A DNA stretch of 60,460 bases from RGIG1959 sp045604545 (GTDB lineage: Bacteria; Bacillota; Clostridia; Oscillospirales; Acutalibacteraceae). The DNA lies in assembly GCA_045604545.1 (NCBI GenBank), contig JAZUOG010000064.1, positions 1 to 60,460 of the forward strand. Direction: 5' to 3'. How positions within the stretch are numbered: the stretch's first letter is position 1; the number at the start of each line of letters is the position of its first letter. The notes beneath the pieces are model-generated. The model was not told the DNA's origin. It saw only the letters and a list, made by a program, of their open reading frames with translations, and did not search any database. Positions 1 to 8,186 of the stretch are shown here, in pieces. Both the position numbers and the translations under genes were made by a program.

Positions 1-14
1 GGCCTTTTTTGCGG

Positions 15-1583
15 TTACACAAGAGGAATCGTCTCGCCCAGTGCTGTGACAGCCACTACCTGTGAGGTATCGATAAACTGCAGAAATTCTCCGCCCCAAC
101 GAGTCGTTCCGCTTCCCTCGCAGACTTCGTGGATATCAGCAGACGGACCTTGATAGAACGGATTTTCCAAAACCGTTCCGTCTGCCAGAACCAGATCGAT
201 CGTACCGTAGATCGAGGCATAGGTCGTCTCGCCCTCAGACGGCGGCGTGACAGCATACTCGCCGTCAAAATACAAGGAGCAATCGGTCATTTCCACCCGC
301 GTAACATGATACGCATATTCGTGAAAATGCAGATCGGCATCGATATCAAACCCGCGAACCGCCATGGGTTGTTCGGCGGTAAAGGACAGCTCCCATTCAC
401 CCTTTGCGCGGGTAATGTGTTCAAATCCTTGTTCCTGCATCATAAACAGAAACGGCAGCATATCAGGGGTGATATTGTGATAGATCATGGTAACCCGCTC
501 CCCGTTACATTCAGGATCTCGCACGCCGTAATGCACCCCACCGTTTCGCGTATCCAGAAGAACGGGCATCTTTTCCTTTAAATCCAAACCGACAAACGAC
601 ACATACAATTCCGAATCGTAATCACGGCTCAGCTCGGTGTTAAAGCCGATGTTATCAATATAAGCTTCATCAAACGCGGTACTGAACCGAATCATCTGAT
701 CGGTTTCGCACAGCGAATGATAATAATCGCAAGTTCCGTCTGCCCATGAGATGCGTACAGATCCCTTTACATACTCCTCCCGCTCGGCAGGGGTCATGTC
801 CTCATACAATGCTTTCATCGATTCATAGGTAAAACCAATATCCTTTGTCACTTCCACCTCATCGCGAAAATCGGTCATGGCAAGCGTAAAGGTCTTACCG
901 ACAAGATCTTTCCCATCACCTTCGTTATAATAATAACGGCACTCAAAGGTAGCACGTGTCGGCTCATTCCCCGCATCGGAACGGCGCGTCACGAAGCCGT
1001 TTCCGAAACCGGGATTCACGTTGTTGACAATGGTTATTGCCTCGTCTTCAAGGTCTTCACAGGACAACGTTACCTTTTTAAAGTGAGAACGTACAATCTG
1101 AGACATACGCTCGGCAGACAACTCCGTGAGCGGTGTGCCATCGGTTGTTTCAACATGAATGAGCAGACGCATCGCGCCATCCACCGTGTCCAGCACATAT
1201 TTATCCAGTGTGACGCGCACGCCGTCATGCTCGGTCACCACATCCACATCCACCGCATGCTCATACCGCTCCACAAGCGGAACAATCGGTTCAACCGAAA
1301 TCACCGGCGGTTGAAAACTGTAGGTCGGCTCGAACCAATGCCGTACCATCGCACTCGCCGTCACGATGGTGATCACAAGCAACACGGCTACAGCAGGGAT
1401 CAACCATCGGACACGGCGGCGTTGTCCGCCTCCCGCCTTCTTCACCCCGCACTCATTCGCGGTTTTTTGCCACACACGATCAACGGTGGCCTCGTCGGCT
1501 TCGTCCGCTTCGATCGGACATTCCGCAAGCATTTCTGTCGGCAGAACATCAAATAGTGCTTGCATCGTTGTTGTTTTCTTCAT
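15..1583 (-). CDS. Putative anti-sigma factor, single-pass membrane protein
   Basis: A 522-residue protein with a short cytoplasmic N-terminus (about 1-55), a basic stretch, one transmembrane helix at about 61-80 and a large extracytoplasmic domain. This is the topology of membrane anti-sigma factors of the DUF4179-like type. Its start lies inside the 3' end of the sigma gene (35-bp overlap), so the two are translationally coupled, which is the main functional evidence. The ATG at 1583 is preferred over the GTG at 1586 because a GGGGGT Shine-Dalgarno sequence precedes it. The ligand or stress sensed is unknown; the extracytoplasmic domain carries no motif I recognise. It would hold the sigma factor at the membrane until a signal arrives. 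Confidence 0.7.
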   Translation of the reverse strand: MKKTTTMQALFDVLPTEMLAECPIEADEADEATVDRVWQKTANECGVKKAGGGQRRRVRWLIPAVAVLLVITIVTASAMVRHWFEPTYSFQPPVISVEPIVPLVERYEHAVDVDVVTEHDGVRVTLDKYVLDTVDGAMRLLIHVETTDGTPLTELSAERMSQIVRSHFKKVTLSCEDLEDEAITIVNNVNPGFGNGFVTRRSDAGNEPTRATFECRYYYNEGDGKDLVGKTFTLAMTDFRDEVEVTKDIGFTYESMKALYEDMTPAEREEYVKGSVRISWADGTCDYYHSLCETDQMIRFSTAFDEAYIDNIGFNTELSRDYDSELYVSFVGLDLKEKMPVLLDTRNGGVHYGVRDPECNGERVTMIYHNITPDMLPFLFMMQEQGFEHITRAKGEWELSFTAEQPMAVRGFDIDADLHFHEYAYHVTRVEMTDCSLYFDGEYAVTPPSEGETTYASIYGTIDLVLADGTVLENPFYQGPSADIHEVCEGSGTTRWGGEFLQFIDTSQVVAVTALGETIPLV

Positions 1584-2136
1584 CACAATACCCCCATTCT
1601 TTTAATGCGGCAATCAACATTTGCCGTCCGCGATACACATGAGATTTTACGGTCGACAGCGGCAGATTCAAGCGCTTAGCAATCGTTGTCAGCTCCTCAC
1701 CGTAAAAATAGCGGTAGATCATGCACACGCGCCGCGTTTTTTCCATTGTTTCAAGCGTTGCCGTCACGATCTGTGTTTGTTCTCGCAGAACCGCCACATT
1801 GTCGGGCTGATCGTTGTCGAGGATCAACACTTCATCATCAAGCGGCAACTGCTCGTGACGCTGTCGCAGGCGATCAACAGCAACCCTGCGCGCCACTTGG
1901 GAAAGCCAGCTTTTCAGCGCAAGCGGATTGCGAAGGCTATGTGCTTTTTTCCATAATGTCACAAACACATCGGAAGCAAGCTCTTCGGCATCCTCCTCAC
2001 TGAGCGGCGGCACAGAAACCTTACGGATCACCGTCAGCACATATCCTGTATAGTGTCTCACCACGGCTTCAAGCGCCGCTTCATCGCGGTGTTTGATTCC
2101 CGTCACCCACTCCGCATCACGTTCACTGTCACGCAT
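1549..2136 (-). CDS. ECF-type RNA polymerase sigma factor
   Basis: A 195-residue sigma-70 family protein of ECF architecture. Region 2 lies at about 20-90, with the SEEDAEELASDVFVTLW segment and the RVAVDRLRQR stretch typical of -10 recognition. Region 4 lies at about 125-185, with a helix-turn-helix around AKRLNLPLSTVKSHVYRGR. The upstream GTG at 2145 falls inside the ribosome site AAAGGAGGTGG, so the ATG at 2136 is the likely start. It overlaps the downstream membrane protein gene and presumably directs transcription of a regulon controlled by it. The target promoters cannot be deduced from the window. Confidence 0.85.
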   Translation of the reverse strand: MRDSERDAEWVTGIKHRDEAALEAVVRHYTGYVLTVIRKVSVPPLSEEDAEELASDVFVTLWKKAHSLRNPLALKSWLSQVARRVAVDRLRQRHEQLPLDDEVLILDNDQPDNVAVLREQTQIVTATLETMEKTRRVCMIYRYFYGEELTTIAKRLNLPLSTVKSHVYRGRQMLIAALKEWGYCDEENNNDASTI

Positions 2137-2193
2137 CGCGTCCACCTCCTTTCACCCATCAAGACGGTGATATGGCGTCAAAAGTTTCAATAA

Positions 2194-2240
2194 ATGAAAG
2201 CTCTCGCTCTTTTTTACTCAAAAGAACGAGAGCTTTCATT
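2194..2240. terminator. Perfect hairpin between the sigma operon and the gene remnant
   Basis: A 12-bp perfect stem (2195-2206 with 2228-2239) around an A/T-rich loop. T-runs on either side are weak, so it is either a bidirectional terminator or another small hairpin element. Confidence 0.4.
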
Positions 2241-2244
2241 ATGT

Positions 2245-2319
2245 CTTGTTCAAAAAGGCTTTCATTGTATACACATAACCCTCGCCGGTGAAATCGCCGT
2301 TTTGGAGCAGTTCGTCGCG
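2245..2319 (-). pseudogene. 3' scrap of a paralogue of the 197-aa membrane protein gene
   Basis: On the minus strand this encodes only the last 24 or so residues of a protein (RDELLQNGDFTGEGY then an AFLNK-like end), followed by a stop. It matches 7597-7671, the 3' end of the gene at 7588-8181, at about 69 of 75 bases by eye. An in-frame stop lies just upstream and no ribosome site is present. The rest of the copy was deleted or replaced, and the scrap now lies between the sigma operon and the GNAT pseudogene. Confidence 0.75.
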
Positions 2320-2335
2320 TTTTTAGGGGGTGTTT

Positions 2336-2848
2336 TCACTTTAATATAATCCGGTAACGCAAGCTTTTCTTTCCGTCCTCAAAGAACTCGTCCACCAATA
2401 CGCCGCCGTTCTTTTCGATCACTTTAACAGCACCGTGGTTACCGTCATAAGGAACGATATCCACTTTGGTTATGCCCATTTCGCGGCATTTGACAAGCGC
2501 CAGTTCCAGCATCGCCGTTCCGTATCCTTTGCCTCTGCACCACGGTGCAATACCTGCGTGCAGATGACCTCTTTGCGTATTGCCGTGATTGATCACGATG
2601 CTTCCTAAAATATCACCGCGATCGTTCACCAGAAAATACAGCGTACACGGCACACCGGTTGACAAAGCACCACCTGTGGTACGATCCTCCTCGCACCATT
2701 CGAGCCAGCGGGAATACGGCACGTTGCCGTTTAATTTACTGCTGTATCAGCTCAACAACTGCGGGGCGATCGTTTCGCCCGAAGCTTCCCACCGATCCAT
2801 CATTTCCGAATACGCTTTTTCGTGGGTTTCGTTGGGGATTTCGAGAAA
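2336..2848 (-). pseudogene. GNAT acetyltransferase gene interrupted by an in-frame TGA
   Basis: Residues readable from 2848 down to the TGA at 2747-2749 (FLEIPNETHEKAYSEMMDRW onward) look like the N-terminus of a COG3981-type acetyltransferase. Reading on in the same frame past the TGA gives its body, with CTLYFLVNDRGDILGSIV and the acetyl-CoA loop RGKGYGTAML. A reading restarted at GTG 2722 would give a 128-residue protein lacking the first 40 or so residues of the fold. From memory of the family an arginine is usual at the TGA position, so CGA to TGA is the likely lesion. The 5' part is fused in frame to the preceding PLC-like gene with no start codon of its own. Calling it a pseudogene is an inference from this arrangement. 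Confidence 0.65.
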
Positions 2849-3535
2849 CAGATGTTGTTCGCTAACAAACCGTTTCAATACCGTTACAATCCCTGCCGCT
2901 GTTTCCTCGACAAATTCTTCGGCGCGTTCCTTTGTCAGATACGGGTACACCCGGTCAAGGTTGTCCTTTTCTTGCGAATAGAACCATACAATAAACTGTT
3001 GCCGATCCGCAAACGCGTGTCGTGCAAACCGATCGATATAGATGTTATCGAATCCTTCGGCGGCTTTGTAGATCTCCCAAGCGCGGAAGTTCGGATGTTC
3101 TCTCAGATACAGATAGTCCAGATCGTACCAATCGCGTTTCAACGGGCCGTTGATAAACCTGATCGGGTCGGACACGTAGTTCTTGCGAAACCTCTCGACA
3201 GTCGGCATAAGGATGTTGCCTGTCCACGCAACATCCGTCAGCAGATGTACATAATAACCGAGATAGAAGGATCGCTCTTTTGCCGTATAATCTGCCAACT
3301 GTGCAGGGCTTAAGTACAGCGAGGCAAACAGCGCAGGATCGGGGTGACGGTGACCGTCCTCTCCCCTCGTGCGAAAATGGGATTCGTCCTTGTTGGGGGT
3401 ATACGCCGTTCCATCCTCATTCGGCAGACCGCTGTCGGGAGCAATATTACCGACAACAAACTCGGTGGGATTCAACATCGGCAACGCCGACAACAGCTTG
3501 TCCGCCACACGCAAATGAACCATCCACGAAGCCAT
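2747..3535 (-). CDS. Zinc-dependent phospholipase C-like protein, with fused GNAT N-terminus
   Basis: A 262-residue protein. About residues 1-228 resemble the Zn-dependent PLC-like family (PF00882): an early His in WMVHLRVADKLL, the GNIAPDS motif, a later SHF, and GYYVHLLTDVAW supply candidate metal ligands. No signal peptide is seen, so it is probably cytoplasmic, and its substrate is unknown. The last 33 residues are not family sequence; they are the N-terminus of the neighbouring acetyltransferase, and the reading ends at the in-frame TGA described for that gene. The start at 3535 has a good AAGGAGGTG site. It lies 20 bp downstream of the mazG-like gene in a long minus-strand run. Confidence 0.75.
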   Translation of the reverse strand: MASWMVHLRVADKLLSALPMLNPTEFVVGNIAPDSGLPNEDGTAYTPNKDESHFRTRGEDGHRHPDPALFASLYLSPAQLADYTAKERSFYLGYYVHLLTDVAWTGNILMPTVERFRKNYVSDPIRFINGPLKRDWYDLDYLYLREHPNFRAWEIYKAAEGFDNIYIDRFARHAFADRQQFIVWFYSQEKDNLDRVYPYLTKERAEEFVEETAAGIVTVLKRFVSEQHLFLEIPNETHEKAYSEMMDRWEASGETIAPQLLS

Positions 3536-3555
3536 CAGAGTGCACCTCCTTATAT

Positions 3556-3864
3556 TTACTTATTTTCTTCAAACACAATACTTGTGTTGTATTTCATGTT
3601 GTTGATCGCTTCTTTTTCCTTGATCACGGCTTCGAGGTCAATGTCGTAGCAATTGGCGAGCGTGATCACATAATAGATGACATCCCAAAGCTCCTCGTCA
3701 ATTGTGCCTTTGAGCGGAGCGCCGTCTGTACGTATATGGTTTTTACGGAGAGCTTCGGCAAGCTCACCGACCTCTTCGGACAGCTTGAGGAAATACTCCT
3801 TGGCTTGCTCGGGGTGATGATCCTTGGAGCGAATATAGGATTGTAAATACTCTATCGTTGTCAT
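3556..3864 (-). CDS. MazG-like nucleotide pyrophosphohydrolase
   Basis: A 102-residue all-alpha NTP pyrophosphatase of the MazG/phosphoribosyl-ATP pyrophosphatase-like superfamily. The metal-binding pattern is present: KLSEEVGELAEAL gives the first EExxE set and DEELWDVIYYV the ExxD set. These enzymes hydrolyse (d)NTPs to the monophosphate and pyrophosphate, often as nucleotide-pool cleaning. It is followed on the same strand by the PLC-like gene and preceded at 12 bp by a pyrophosphatase that could remove the pyrophosphate. That pairing is an inference from adjacency. Confidence 0.85.
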   Translation of the reverse strand: MTTIEYLQSYIRSKDHHPEQAKEYFLKLSEEVGELAEALRKNHIRTDGAPLKGTIDEELWDVIYYVITLANCYDIDLEAVIKEKEAINNMKYNTSIVFEENK

Positions 3865-3876
3865 TAGTGATACCTC

Positions 3877-4242
3877 TTATTCTTCTGTAACGATACAGCT
3901 ATCGTAATACTTCTCTTGAAAATGCACCGCATCAGCAATTTCTTCTTTCGTATGCTTCACGCCGATGGGAGCGGCGACAAGCTTATCTTCCACATCATTA
4001 CGCCGATACACAATGCCGATGATTTGAGCGGTATAGGTTTCCTGTGGCGTATCTACGCCAAGCAAATATACGTCCAGTTCTTCGCCGTCGCCGCCGAGCA
4101 CACCGGGGATATAACCGTAATTGATCGGATAAATCAAATCGGGGTGCTTCGGATGAACCGTTCCGATCGGACGGTCAATTTCGATCGTAACAGTTTTTCC
4201 CAGATAGGATGTCACCAATTGTTCGCGTTCTTGCTGTGTCAT
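3877..4242 (-). CDS. Inorganic pyrophosphatase-like protein
   Basis: A 121-residue short member of the soluble inorganic pyrophosphatase family. Visible hallmarks are INYGYIPG and DGEELDVYLLG, matching the conserved Asp cluster that binds Mg2+ and pyrophosphate. It is shorter than the usual 160-180-residue bacterial PPase, so it may represent a divergent small subfamily, and its activity is not proven. The start at 4242 has a GAGGT site. The gene sits between a P-loop kinase and a MazG-like hydrolase in one directional run, suggesting a shared nucleotide-metabolism role. Confidence 0.75.
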   Translation of the reverse strand: MTQQEREQLVTSYLGKTVTIEIDRPIGTVHPKHPDLIYPINYGYIPGVLGGDGEELDVYLLGVDTPQETYTAQIIGIVYRRNDVEDKLVAAPIGVKHTKEEIADAVHFQEKYYDSCIVTEE

Positions 4243-4255
4243 TGTCTTACCTCAA

Positions 4256-4807
4256 TTACAAATCAAATGTCTCTTTAATCATCTTTGCCACCACTTCGGG
4301 GGCGAGGTCGGTGTTATCGATCCGCAGGTAGTTATCAAACGGAATCTCGCCTTCGTAGCTTTCCAAGCGATAATGCGTATCATCGTGGATAAGGCGCTCA
4401 TCGGAACGCACAGTATCGCGTTTCGAAGGCTTATGCATCAAGCGATGCTCGGTTTTGTTGCGTTCCAGTCGTACTTCACGCGATGCGATCAGTTCGACAT
4501 AGTAAAACTCCGTGCCGTACGGCGCAAAGATGCTTTTAACGTGTTCAACGAATTCCCAGCATGACGGCTGGTCAAACGCCCATACATAGGTAAAGATCAT
4601 ACCATAATTATCGCTTTTGGCGAACTCTTCAAAGATCACCTCACGCAGGCGCTTTTTGGCGTCGTTGTGGAAGTACCCGAAAATTTCCAAAATCGGTTCG
4701 ATCGTCATGTGGTTGTGAAACAGGCGCAGGTCGGTGATCTTCATCAGCTCCTGCCCGACGGTCATTTTTCCGACCGCCGCATTACCGATCAAAAACACAA
4801 ATTTCAT
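4256..4807 (-). CDS. P-loop kinase-like ATPase
   Basis: A 183-residue protein with a Walker-A-like loop near the N-terminus (LIGNAAVGKMTVGQEL), followed by a LID-like region rich in Arg (SREVRLERNKTEHRL). It resembles small AAA/shikimate-kinase-like proteins of unknown substrate. The ATG at 4807 is favoured over the GTG at 4816 because GGAG lies eight bases before it. The substrate could be a nucleotide or another small hydroxyl compound. Neighbours are a uridine-kinase-like gene upstream and a pyrophosphatase downstream. Confidence 0.65.
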   Translation of the reverse strand: MKFVFLIGNAAVGKMTVGQELMKITDLRLFHNHMTIEPILEIFGYFHNDAKKRLREVIFEEFAKSDNYGMIFTYVWAFDQPSCWEFVEHVKSIFAPYGTEFYYVELIASREVRLERNKTEHRLMHKPSKRDTVRSDERLIHDDTHYRLESYEGEIPFDNYLRIDNTDLAPEVVAKMIKETFDL

Positions 4808-4828
4808 TGAAATCACTCCGTTGATGCA

Positions 4829-5380
4829 TCAGTACTTATGTAAACCCCTTAAAATAACCGTCAAAGCTTCGTCTGTGCCGTGCGTGGTATCCACCACAAG
4901 ATCGGCGTTTGCTTTGGTCGGTTCAACATATTTCTCGTGACGATATCGCACCAGATCGACATACACATTGATGATGTCCTCGGCGGAAAGTCCCCACGAG
5001 AGATTGCGCTTGATGCGACGGGCAAACCGCACATCGGCAGGGCAATCGACGAAAACGCGCAGATCCGCTTCACAGCATACCACGGTTTTATCAAGCGTGA
5101 GCAGCCCCTCGACGATCACGATGTCGTGATCGTCTTTGGCGGCGGCGATCGTCTCGTGCATTCGCACAAGGTCGAACGATGCGGGCGCATTGTAGTCGCG
5201 GTAGGTGTTGCCGTTTGCCACGGTGACAAGCGGCAGATCGGCTTCCGACTTATAAAATGAGTCCATCGCGATCATCGCCACGCGACGATCGGCGGATAAC
5301 CGCTCGGAAAGAAGCTCCGCAAGCGTGCTTTTGCCGCTCGCACTGCCACCGGCAATCAAGATTGTTTGCACAACACTCAC
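4829..5380 (-). CDS. Uridine kinase-like protein
   Basis: A 183-residue P-loop kinase. The N-terminal AGGSASGKSTLAELL is the uridine kinase/phosphoribulokinase Walker A motif. MDSFYKS and the DYNAPASFD segment match the nucleoside-binding loop of uridine kinases, and VIVEGLLTL is the Walker B strand. It would phosphorylate uridine or cytidine to UMP or CMP. The start is GTG at 5380 and overlaps the preceding GNAT stop by four bases (GTGA), so translation is coupled. It is slightly shorter than Udk proteins (about 205), so exact specificity is open. Confidence 0.75.
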   Translation of the reverse strand: MSVVQTILIAGGSASGKSTLAELLSERLSADRRVAMIAMDSFYKSEADLPLVTVANGNTYRDYNAPASFDLVRMHETIAAAKDDHDIVIVEGLLTLDKTVVCCEADLRVFVDCPADVRFARRIKRNLSWGLSAEDIINVYVDLVRYRHEKYVEPTKANADLVVDTTHGTDEALTVILRGLHKY

Positions 5381-6165
5381 CTCGGCTCAAAAGTATACAC
5401 CGCTTTGGGCGGCATCAGTTGTTCGAATCCCATGGACGTGGCAAGGGCAGCAGAGGCGGCGGTTTTCGCTTCGCCGTAATACGCAATTTTACCGCTTTCC
5501 GAGGATAAGCGAATCAACGCTGTCACCAACGCTTTGCCGATGCCTTGCCCGCGTTTGTCGGGGTGTGTCAGTACATTGACAATATCGTTGTAGCTTTCGT
5601 AGGACGAGGCATACACCAGATAACCGACAAGCTCGCCGTCCTTTTCGGCAAGCAGGATCTGATCGAGATTTCTCGAAAAGCGAATGACAACGGGCAGGTT
5701 GCCCCACTCAGACAACAGAAGCGTTTGAATATACGCGGCATCCTCGGCCGTTGCGGTACGCACGGTGATGTCGGTTTCATGCTTTTCGGGAGTGCCTTTG
5801 CAAGCGCCGAACACGCCTTGGTGCTCCCACTCGCCGTTTTCAACCTTGCAAAGCGGGTGCTTTGATGTAAGTTCAGCCGCCGTGTTTTCACCCATACGCC
5901 AAAACAGTGGCTTTTCTGTTTGATTTGCAAAATCAATCGCTTCGTCGAGAACCGACAGATCACCCTCGGGCTCAATCACCGCGGCATCGTCCGTAACGGT
6001 TACAACCACCCATTGCCCCTGCCGAAAAGCGTTCTCATCTTCGGCGAAATACACCTGTTCGCTGTCGTCGTATTGCTCACGCGACAGCAGGTCGCTGTAT
6101 TGTACATAATAGCGGTCGATGTACTGTTCGAAAAACGCACGTGCTGTATCGTTTGATATTTGCAT
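5377..6165 (-). CDS. GNAT family N-acetyltransferase
   Basis: A 262-residue protein whose C-terminal half (about 135-262) is a GNAT domain. The acetyl-CoA pyrophosphate loop is visible in THPDKRGQGIGKALVTAL, preceded by the beta-4 strand that contacts the acceptor. The N-terminal half is less conserved and may be a degenerate second GNAT lobe or a substrate domain. The ATG at 6165 is chosen over the TTG at 6174; it starts five bases after the stop of the upstream GNAT gene and has GGAT before it. The substrate is unknown. Confidence 0.8.
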   Translation of the reverse strand: MQISNDTARAFFEQYIDRYYVQYSDLLSREQYDDSEQVYFAEDENAFRQGQWVVVTVTDDAAVIEPEGDLSVLDEAIDFANQTEKPLFWRMGENTAAELTSKHPLCKVENGEWEHQGVFGACKGTPEKHETDITVRTATAEDAAYIQTLLLSEWGNLPVVIRFSRNLDQILLAEKDGELVGYLVYASSYESYNDIVNVLTHPDKRGQGIGKALVTALIRLSSESGKIAYYGEAKTAASAALATSMGFEQLMPPKAVYTFEPR

Positions 6166-6170
6166 AGTAT

Positions 6171-6671
6171 TCAATCCTTTTGTATTCGTTTCTCAAACAT
6201 GGCAAGCGGCGGTGCGCCTTCCATACAGATGCGCTTACCTGTGTCGCGATATCCTACACTCTCATAACACCGTCTGTTTTTCTCAAGCTCTTCAGGGAAA
6301 TCGACATAAAATGCCACCGCATCGGAAAATTCCTTTTCACACAAGCAGATCGCTGTGCGGGCAATGTGTTGTCCCTGTAACTCGGGTTTGACATACACGC
6401 GGGCGAGATAATACTCTCCCTTGGCAAGAACTTCCCACGGACTGCGTTTACCGCTGACGCGATAGAGTACACCCCCGACAATTTCATTGTCACAGAGGAT
6501 CGTGAAATAGCGATTTTTCTCATTGAAACGGCACAAAATATCTTCCGAGCCGCGTAAATACGGATTTCCTTCATCGCGATACGCTTCATACAGCGGTTTA
6601 AATGCCGCTTGCTGAATACTTGCTAATATTTCCGCTTCTTCGGGAACGGTCTTACGAATGGTGACGTTCAT
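6171..6671 (-). CDS. GNAT family N-acetyltransferase
   Basis: A 166-residue single-domain GNAT. VTIRKTVPEEAEILASI is the usual first strand and helix, YYLARVYVKPELQGQHIA carries the beta-4 strand and a degenerate acetyl-CoA loop (QGQHIA in place of the usual Q/RxxGxG/A), and YESVGYRDTGKR is the C-terminal signature. The ribosome site AAAGGAG is well placed. It is followed within five bases by a second, unrelated GNAT gene. The acceptor is not predictable. Confidence 0.8.
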   Translation of the reverse strand: MNVTIRKTVPEEAEILASIQQAAFKPLYEAYRDEGNPYLRGSEDILCRFNEKNRYFTILCDNEIVGGVLYRVSGKRSPWEVLAKGEYYLARVYVKPELQGQHIARTAICLCEKEFSDAVAFYVDFPEELEKNRRCYESVGYRDTGKRICMEGAPPLAMFEKRIQKD

Positions 6672-6689
6672 ATTTTGTGCTCCTTTCGT

Positions 6690-7460
6690 TTATTTTGTAG
6701 CCACAAAAAACAATCTCGGGAAACGGAACAGTATCGTTCCATCCGCTTGCATCGGATAGGCTTCATTAACAGCGGCAAGGAAGTCGTTTTCAAAAGCGGC
6801 TTTTGCGTCGTTGTTCAACTGCTCCAGATACGGGCGAAGCCCTGTGCCACGGTACCATTCGAGCAAATCCTGATGCGACGATAACGTGTGATAATACGCG
6901 GTTTCCCATAAATCCACGTGGGCGGCGTTTTCCACTAAGCAGTCGTAATACTCCGCGACCGACAACACTGTTCTCTCACGCATCACGTGAAAATGCGGTC
7001 GCCAAGCGTCACTCGTTGTCAGCTCTTCGATGATCTGATGAATCGGCTCGGCGTAATTGTTCGGCATTTGCACGGCAAGCACGCCGCCCGTCTTCACAAG
7101 TCCCATCCATTTGGGCAACACCGCCTTGTGATCGGGCAACCATTGCAAACATGCATTGGAAAACACGACATCGAAGGTATCGCTGTTGGCGGCGGTATAC
7201 GCGTCTGCATTCATACAAAGAAAGGTCATATCGGGATAGGATGCTGTAGCTTTGGCGATCATGTCGGGGGCGCTGTCGATACCGAGGATGTTTGCGTTTG
7301 GGAAACGCTCTCGCAAAACCGCTGTGCTGTTGCCCGGACCGCAACCGATATCCAGCACCGTTTTGGCATCATCGAGTGGGATACGGCTTGCCAGATCCAC
7401 AGCAGGGCGCGTACGCTCGTTTTCAAATTGTAAATAGGTCGTTGCGTTCCAACTGTGCAT
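6690..7460 (-). CDS. Trans-aconitate 2-methyltransferase-like SAM methyltransferase
   Basis: A 256-residue class I methyltransferase resembling Tam. It begins with the family-typical WNATTYLQFENERTRPAVDL, followed by SAM motif I (VLDIGCGPGNST) and motif II/III (FDVVFSNACLQWLPDH). Tam methylates trans-aconitate to relieve aconitase inhibition; other small acids are possible substrates. The ATG at 7460 has an AAAGGCGGTG site, so the longer reading from 7511 is rejected. It opens the minus-strand run of small enzymes and has its own upstream terminator at 7544-7585. Confidence 0.75.
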   Translation of the reverse strand: MHSWNATTYLQFENERTRPAVDLASRIPLDDAKTVLDIGCGPGNSTAVLRERFPNANILGIDSAPDMIAKATASYPDMTFLCMNADAYTAANSDTFDVVFSNACLQWLPDHKAVLPKWMGLVKTGGVLAVQMPNNYAEPIHQIIEELTTSDAWRPHFHVMRERTVLSVAEYYDCLVENAAHVDLWETAYYHTLSSHQDLLEWYRGTGLRPYLEQLNNDAKAAFENDFLAAVNEAYPMQADGTILFRFPRLFFVATK

Positions 7461-7543
7461 ACATATCACCGCCTTTACCACGATTATACCACCGCATCTG
7501 ATAACCGTCAATCAACAGATGGTTGTCGCCGTCCGAAAGACAA

Positions 7544-7585
7544 CAACCCCCGCGTGCCTGTTCACAAACAGATACGCGGGGGTTG
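7544..7585 (-). terminator. Terminator after the small membrane protein gene
   Basis: An 11-bp GC-rich perfect stem (7545-7555 with 7574-7584), two bases beyond the stop codon. On the minus strand it is followed by a T-rich stretch (TTGTTGTCTTT). Confidence 0.75.
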
Positions 7586-7587
7586 GT

Positions 7588-8181
7588 TTATAATAGCTTG
7601 TTCAAAAAGGCTTTTAGGGTATACGCATAGCCCTCGCCGGTGAAATCGTCGTTTTGGAGCAGTTCGTCGCGACGCGGTGCATCGGTTTTCGGCGTGAGAT
7701 ACGACGAGGTCGCCGCTTTTTCGCCGTTTGAGTCCGTACGCTTTGCCGAGATTGTGGTCGGCGCAGGGTGAAGCAGGATCACGGGATGCACTGTTTTCTC
7801 GGTGTCGACTTCCGTAAAGCGATAGGGTTCTTTTTCCTTGTAGGTGTAACCTGCTGCTTTTGCCGTCGAGTGTGTTTCGAACAAAAGAGAGCGCACGGCA
7901 TAATGTGAATCATCATAAAAACGCAGGTGTTGTTTTCTGAACACCGTGCCGACGATTTTGACGGCATAGCAGGTGTCGGCGGTCTCGATCTTGCACGCGG
8001 GGGAACCGCTTTTAACAGTATCGAGCCACCAAAAACGTTTGAGCGGTGTCAAGGTGTAACCCTTTTCGTGACAAACGGATTTCAGCCGCGCAGCAAGGCA
8101 CCAGCGTTTTCCCGCAAACACGATATACGGCAAAGCAATCAACACCGCAAGGGCCAAAACAACATATAGGATAAACAGCAT
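7588..8181 (-). CDS. Small membrane protein of unknown function, partner of the long sigma factor
   Basis: A 197-residue protein with one N-terminal transmembrane helix (about 1-24) and a basic, presumably cytoplasmic domain. I do not recognise a family. It starts five bases after the stop of the long sigma factor gene, with AAGGAG inside that gene's last codons, so the two are co-transcribed and coupled. By position it could be an anti-sigma or accessory protein, but it lacks the usual anti-sigma zinc or extracytoplasmic domain. A 75-bp copy of its 3' end survives at 2245-2319, so this gene has been duplicated recently. Confidence 0.65.
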   Translation of the reverse strand: MLFILYVVLALAVLIALPYIVFAGKRWCLAARLKSVCHEKGYTLTPLKRFWWLDTVKSGSPACKIETADTCYAVKIVGTVFRKQHLRFYDDSHYAVRSLLFETHSTAKAAGYTYKEKEPYRFTEVDTEKTVHPVILLHPAPTTISAKRTDSNGEKAATSSYLTPKTDAPRRDELLQNDDFTGEGYAYTLKAFLNKLL

Positions 8182-8186
8182 TGTGA

